From Melioribacteraceae bacterium (lineage in GTDB: Bacteria > Bacteroidota > Ignavibacteria > Ignavibacteriales > Melioribacteraceae), in NCBI GenBank assembly GCA_035362835.1, contig DAOSDY010000002.1, positions 62,001-126,000 of the forward strand: a stretch of DNA of 64,000 nt, in the 5' to 3' direction. Positions 60,392 through 64,000 of the stretch are shown one piece after another; position 1 is the first letter of the stretch; every line of letters begins with the position of its first letter. The notes under the pieces were generated by a model. The model did not search any database and was not told where the DNA came from. It worked only from the letters and a program-made list of their open reading frames with translations. A program made the translations under genes and the position numbers.

Positions 60392-61828
60392 TTATTTTCT
60401 TCTGAAAAGAAGTAGTAGTTGTCCGGCAGCAATTGTTGCAACTACTCCCGCAAAAGTAAACCAGGTCCAGGCAACAATTTTGAATGATATAACAAATATC
60501 ATTACAATTATTCCGGTTGAGAAGCCAATCAGGGCTTCTTTCTCGCCGGCTTTCTTCACAAAAATGCCCAGCAGGAAAGTCCCTAATAGTCCTCCGTATG
60601 TAAAAGAAGCAATACTGAGTGCAAGTTCAACTACTGCCTGAGATGTGTTGATAAAAAAGAGTGCCGAACCGGTGAGCAGAAATGCCGCAATAATACTGAA
60701 GATTCGGCTCATCATGAGCTTTTCTTTTTCCGACCTGGATTTTTTTGAAAAGGGAAGATAAAGATCCATCATAGTGGAAGAAGAGAGTGAACTGATTGAC
60801 CCTGCAAGTGTTGATAAAGCTGCTGCAAATAATCCTGCAATTATTATCCCGAAAATACCGGGGGGCAATTCTTCAATTATAAATTTAGGGAAGACCGTAT
60901 CCGGTTTAATCTCCAATGTACCGTAATAAGAGTAGAGCAGAATTCCCATCATCAGAAAGACAGCAAACTGAATAATTACCAGAATTCCGCTTCCTATAAT
61001 GGCTTTCTGACCATCTTTCAATGATCCCGTTGCAAGAAGGCGCTGAACAATTAATTGATCAGTACCATGGGAAGCCATTGATAAGAACGCTCCGCCCAGA
61101 ATTCCCCCGATAAGCGTATACGGCTGACTGAAGAATCCGCTCAAACCGTTTTCGAAACCTGAATTAAAAATTGAAAGTTTGCCGGCAGCAGATGCTTTAG
61201 CTGCTGCGGTTTCCCATCCTCCCGGCAGAACCGATAATAGGTAAAGTCCCGCAAATAGTACTCCGCCTAAATAGATAAACATCTGAACCACGTCAACCCA
61301 GATAATTCCTCTTACTCCGCCCGTGTATGTATACAAGAGGGCAACAAGTGCCATTATGACTATTGCCTCAGGATAACTGATTCCTATCATCAGCTTCAGC
61401 GGAATAGCTGTTGCGAAGAGACGGACTCCGTCGGCTGCAATTCTCGTAAAGAGAAAAACGATTGACGCGAATGATCTTGTCCTCTGGCCGAACCTCTCGC
61501 CAAGATATGTGTATGCGGTTCTGAGTTCACCGCGAGAATATGCCGGGAGAAATATGAATGCGACTATTATACGTCCGATCAGATATCCGAATGTCACCTG
61601 AAGGAAATTCAGATTTGTAATGTATGCTAAACCCGGAATCGAAATGAACGTGAGTGTACTTGTTTCAGCGGCTACCATCGAAAAGCAGACCGCCCACCAG
61701 GCTACCGGCTTCGATCCGTGGAAATAATCTTTTAGGGTTCTCTGCTTGCCGCCGGATAAAATACCTATGGCCGCAATGACAATCAGATAAGCAATAATGA
61801 TTAGATAATCGAGCTGACTTCCTTTCAT
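60392..61828 (-). CDS. sodium:solute symporter (SSS family), substrate unknown
   Basis: A 478-residue transporter with about 13 membrane helices. SSS features: the first helix DYLIIIAYLIVIAAIGILSG, RTLKDYFHGSKPVAWWAVCFSMVAAETSTLTFISIPGLAY, YTYTGGVRGIIWVDVVQMFIYLGG, ASHGTDQLIVQRLLATGS and LAGSISSLSSSTMMDLY. It belongs to the SLC5-like branch rather than ActP. The final helix is followed by a short basic tail. It starts 9 bases after the CDF transporter gene stop and probably shares its transcript. Confidence 0.9.
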   Translation of the reverse strand: MKGSQLDYLIIIAYLIVIAAIGILSGGKQRTLKDYFHGSKPVAWWAVCFSMVAAETSTLTFISIPGLAYITNLNFLQVTFGYLIGRIIVAFIFLPAYSRGELRTAYTYLGERFGQRTRSFASIVFLFTRIAADGVRLFATAIPLKLMIGISYPEAIVIMALVALLYTYTGGVRGIIWVDVVQMFIYLGGVLFAGLYLLSVLPGGWETAAAKASAAGKLSIFNSGFENGLSGFFSQPYTLIGGILGGAFLSMASHGTDQLIVQRLLATGSLKDGQKAIIGSGILVIIQFAVFLMMGILLYSYYGTLEIKPDTVFPKFIIEELPPGIFGIIIAGLFAAALSTLAGSISSLSSSTMMDLYLPFSKKSRSEKEKLMMSRIFSIIAAFLLTGSALFFINTSQAVVELALSIASFTYGGLLGTFLLGIFVKKAGEKEALIGFSTGIIVMIFVISFKIVAWTWFTFAGVVATIAAGQLLLLFRRK

Positions 61829-61837
61829 ATCAGGAGA

Positions 61838-62677
61838 TCACCTTCCGAGTTTTAAAATTCTTACGGCACCCTTTATAACCAGAACGAATACAATTATACC
61901 TATTATCAGGTCCGGCTTGCTGGAATTAAGCACGTTAACAAGAATTCCTGCCGCAATAACACCGGCATTTATAATAACATCATTAGATGTAAAAATCATA
62001 CTCGCCTGCATATGCGCTTCACTGCTCTTCGATTTTTGAAGCAGGTATAGACAGATTGAATTTGCTATCAATGCAAATACGGAGACAATTATCATTGTTG
62101 AAAAATCCGGGAGTGATTCTAAACCGAGAAACCGTCTAATCACTTCTACAAATCCGATTACGGCAAGTGCTAGCTGAAAATATCCCGAGAGCGTAGCGAT
62201 CTTTTTCTTACGCGCGATTGTACCGCCGACCGCGAAGAGACTTATACCGTATACGAAAGAATCGGCTAGCATATCTAGACTGTCGGCAACGAGCCCCATC
62301 GAACCGGAGATAAATCCTGTTGTAATTTCAATTACAAAGAAAGCGAAGTTGATGCCGAGAACAGCCCATAATACTTTACTCTGATTAGTATGATCGTTCC
62401 GTTCGAAAGCTTCAACTTCTCCGGTTGAAACAATTTTATCTCCCAGTTTGAGATCTCCGATAGCTTTGCTGATACCGGCAATATTATCACTATGATAAAC
62501 GGCCAGCATTCTATTCTGCAGATCGAATTCTAGATTTCTTATTCCGGAGATCCCCTCCAGCTTAAGCCGGATAAGATTCTCTTCCGATGGGCAATCCATC
62601 CCGGGAATTTCGAAAATTGTTTTCTGCACTTTCACATATTCCTTAAAATTTTTCTCGAAATATTGCCGGACTGACAT
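61838..62677 (-). CDS. cation diffusion facilitator with HMA-like N-terminal domain
   Basis: A 279-residue transporter. Residues about 17-85 form a ferredoxin-like HMA domain in which the usual CxxC is replaced by GMDCPSEE (single Cys at about 29, plus Glu pair). The CDF membrane part has six helices, with metal-site-like residues in GLVADSLDMLADSFVYG and FTSNDVIIN. The cytoplasmic C-terminal CDF domain is absent, as the protein ends soon after the sixth helix (RILKLGR). It probably exports a divalent metal; the metal is not known. Proteins with the MDCPSEE domain fused to CDF recur in Bacteroidota (from memory). Confidence 0.85.
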   Translation of the reverse strand: MSVRQYFEKNFKEYVKVQKTIFEIPGMDCPSEENLIRLKLEGISGIRNLEFDLQNRMLAVYHSDNIAGISKAIGDLKLGDKIVSTGEVEAFERNDHTNQSKVLWAVLGINFAFFVIEITTGFISGSMGLVADSLDMLADSFVYGISLFAVGGTIARKKKIATLSGYFQLALAVIGFVEVIRRFLGLESLPDFSTMIIVSVFALIANSICLYLLQKSKSSEAHMQASMIFTSNDVIINAGVIAAGILVNVLNSSKPDLIIGIIVFVLVIKGAVRILKLGR

Positions 62678-62787
62678 TCAACAAGATTGTTTTTCTCCAC
62701 TTAAATTTATTAATCAGTCGGGACCCTATTTCCCGATCGTAATTAAGCCGTAAATTGCAATCAATATTTTACCCTGCAGCGATTCTT

Positions 62788-63165
62788 TCATTTCTTCTTT
62801 ACCGGTTTCAGCAGATTTTCCTTCACTCTAAATTTTACAATTCTTGATATGAGTAATAGAGGCAGCTTCTTATTAAAAGGGAATTGAATGGCACCTTTCG
62901 AAACTTTGTATTGGGACAATTCTTTTCTGAATGCACTTATACCGGATGGTGCCGGGTAAAACCCGATATGATTTTTGCTAGCACCGAAATGGACCAGGTT
63001 GCCGTTAAGCGTGTAAGTTGGAATTGAATACTTGATCGCTTCCTTGGCATCCGGTGCCGATTTCCGTATTGCAATTCTAATACTCTTAAGAAGAAATTGA
63101 ATTTCCTCCGGATAGTTTCCAATATATTCATCTATGCTTTCCGGTATTTTTATATATTTATTCAT
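62788..63165 (-). CDS. DUF1801 (YdhG-like) protein
   Basis: A 125-residue protein with the typical YdhG/DUF1801 layout: SIDEYIGNYPEEIQFLLKSIRIAIRKSAPDAKEAIKYSIPTYTLNGNLVHFGASKNHIGFYP, seen as helix, A-x-E-x-I-K-Y-x-I-P-T-Y turn and sheet. PLPFNKKLPLLLISRIVKFRVKE-like residues follow. It is often called an iron-chaperone-like fold, but no function is proven. It stands alone between the CDF gene and the URO-D gene. Confidence 0.88.
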   Translation of the reverse strand: MNKYIKIPESIDEYIGNYPEEIQFLLKSIRIAIRKSAPDAKEAIKYSIPTYTLNGNLVHFGASKNHIGFYPAPSGISAFRKELSQYKVSKGAIQFPFNKKLPLLLISRIVKFRVKENLLKPVKKK

Positions 63166-63226
63166 TTTTGATCCCTTTCCCGGTTCAATATAAATTACTA
63201 GTTATAATATGCAATCTATTGCATGC

Positions 63227-64000
63227 TTAAAATCGATTGCATTTTTCCGCCAGATATAGAATTCTGCTAAAATCCGCATCGGGTGGAGTGGTATCTGCTA
63301 TACTTAAAATCAGATGGTCGTATGGTTTGCAGGTCTTAATCAGATCACTTACGAAATATTCGAACTCATCGTCCGATGTGCAATTTTTTAGAACCATGTT
63401 GGATGGAATTCCTCCCCAGATAGTAGTACGCTTGCCGAAAAACTCTCTGTACTTTTGAATCGACACTTTTGTCATTGGCGCAGGGCAGACGGAATCGGCA
63501 ATATCAAACCTGCACTTTTCGAAAGAGGGAAGGAGTCCCTCGTTTTCTCCGTCGGTATGTGTTAGAAGTAATTTACCGGACGATTTAAACCGGTCGTAAG
63601 CTTTGTTAAGCCAGGGTGAAATATGCTCGTCGAAAAAGGGAGGCCATGTGATCATCTCATCGTAATTGGCACCGAAAAGGATAGCTTCGGCATTTGATCC
63701 TGCGGAGCAGTCGAGTATCTGATCGTATAATCCCGACAGCTTTTCGACAAGCGGATCGAAGATGGAAGCGTCGTCGTAGAGATCGAGGCAGAAATCCTCG
63801 TACTTCACAAGGTCGCGCATAATATGCTGCATCGGTCCGCATGCAAGCGATCCGAATGCAACAGCAATTCCCGAAGTACCGATCCTCTCTTTGTATCGGT
63901 CATAATTCCCCGGAGATGGAATTATCTTTATTCCGGAGAAGATCTCTTCGAGTGCTTTATAGTCATCATGATCCTTTGCAGCATGTTCAGTCATCTCGGG
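63227..64000 (-). CDS. uroporphyrinogen decarboxylase family protein, N-terminus beyond window
   Basis: The last 255 or more residues of a URO-D/MtaA-like TIM barrel. Visible blocks: GSLACGPMQHIMRDLVKYEDF, AILFGANYDEMITWPPFFDEHISPWLNKAYDRFKSSG, LLLTHTDGENEGLLPSFEKCRFD, ADSVCPAPMTKVSI and TIWGGIPSNMVLKNCT. In MtaA/MtbA-type methyltransferases His/Cys in such blocks bind zinc; here H in LTHTDG and C in SVCPAP are candidates. The frame continues through the edge at 64000; an ATG at 63994 exists but the family needs about 100 more residues, so the gene is cut. The substrate is not the haem precursor with any certainty: this branch is usually uncharacterised corrinoid methyltransferases. Confidence 0.85.
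   Translation of the reverse strand, partial: PEMTEHAAKDHDDYKALEEIFSGIKIIPSPGNYDRYKERIGTSGIAVAFGSLACGPMQHIMRDLVKYEDFCLDLYDDASIFDPLVEKLSGLYDQILDCSAGSNAEAILFGANYDEMITWPPFFDEHISPWLNKAYDRFKSSGKLLLTHTDGENEGLLPSFEKCRFDIADSVCPAPMTKVSIQKYREFFGKRTTIWGGIPSNMVLKNCTSDDEFEYFVSDLIKTCKPYDHLILSIADTTPPDADFSRILYLAEKCNRF

Noticed and set aside
1..64000. Prophage, insertion sequence, integrase, toxin-antitoxin or known defence system
   Set aside because: No transposase, integrase, terminal repeat, phage structural gene or defence signature was seen. The small DUF1801/DUF1697 genes near 57 kb looked mobile at first, but nothing around them supports it.

Overview
The window is one moderately AT-rich, gene-dense bacterial chromosome segment. 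It has about 53 protein genes and no recognisable rRNA, tRNA, CRISPR array, insertion sequence or phage. The best guess for the source is the Ignavibacteria / Chlorobi branch of the Bacteroidota supergroup. Three proteins end in the type A type-IX-secretion (T9SS) sorting domain with the YPNPFNP motif common in Ignavibacteria. There is a PorU-like C25 peptidase, many beta-barrel and lipoprotein genes, a B12-dependent ribonucleotide reductase and a nine-heme exported cytochrome. Unlike classical Bacteroidia, many genes carry good GGAGG-type ribosome binding sites, and several use TTG or GTG starts.

Left third (1-24.5 kb) is mostly housekeeping: beta-CASP nuclease, AI-2E-type permease, phosphotransacetylase, glutathione peroxidase, 4-alpha-glucanotransferase and class II ribonucleotide reductase. 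Next comes a co-directional block yggS-divIVA-purine nucleoside phosphorylase-membrane coiled coil-ileS-dksA/traR-lspA-rluA. Its order matches the end of the Bacillus division cluster (ylmE...divIVA-ileS-ylyA-lspA-ylyB). Aspartase, the T9SS-exported nonaheme cytochrome and cysS follow.

Middle (24-44 kb) is an envelope region. It holds beta-barrel proteins, a Tyr/Trp then Ser/Arg-rich lipoprotein, rsgA (apparently starting at ATA), an orphan ATP-grasp protein, and an overlapping TPR lipoprotein / DUF4292 lipoprotein / EnvC-like trio. A five-gene overlapping operon then joins a GT-C-like membrane protein, two GT2 glycosyltransferases and a WecG/TagA glycosyltransferase to a 1577-residue PorU-like C25 peptidase. 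Converging on it is a T9SS-sorted Asp-box propeller protein.

Right third (44-64 kb) starts with a four-gene cluster of unknown function: beta-barrel, helical lipoprotein, 109-residue helical protein and inner-membrane protein. Next are a HAD phosphatase and a pseudo-metallophosphoesterase fused to a PQQ-like propeller. Divergent from these is a sensory and uptake unit: an intact metallophosphoesterase, a Cache-PAS-PAS-CBS-DUF294 membrane sensor, DUF485, an ActP-like symporter and a porin-like barrel. The end is a set of small stress or metabolic genes (DUF1801, DUF1697, UlaG-like, DUF362, VOC), a second SSS symporter, a CDF transporter with an HMA-like domain, another DUF1801 and a URO-D family gene cut by the right edge.

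The strongest candidates for something undescribed are the four-gene cluster at 44502-47075, the glycosyltransferase/PorU-like operon at 33410-42275, the Cache-PAS-CBS-DUF294 sensor beside the acetate-type transporter, and the pseudo-phosphatase/propeller protein. All functional calls are from reading the sequence; no database search was run.
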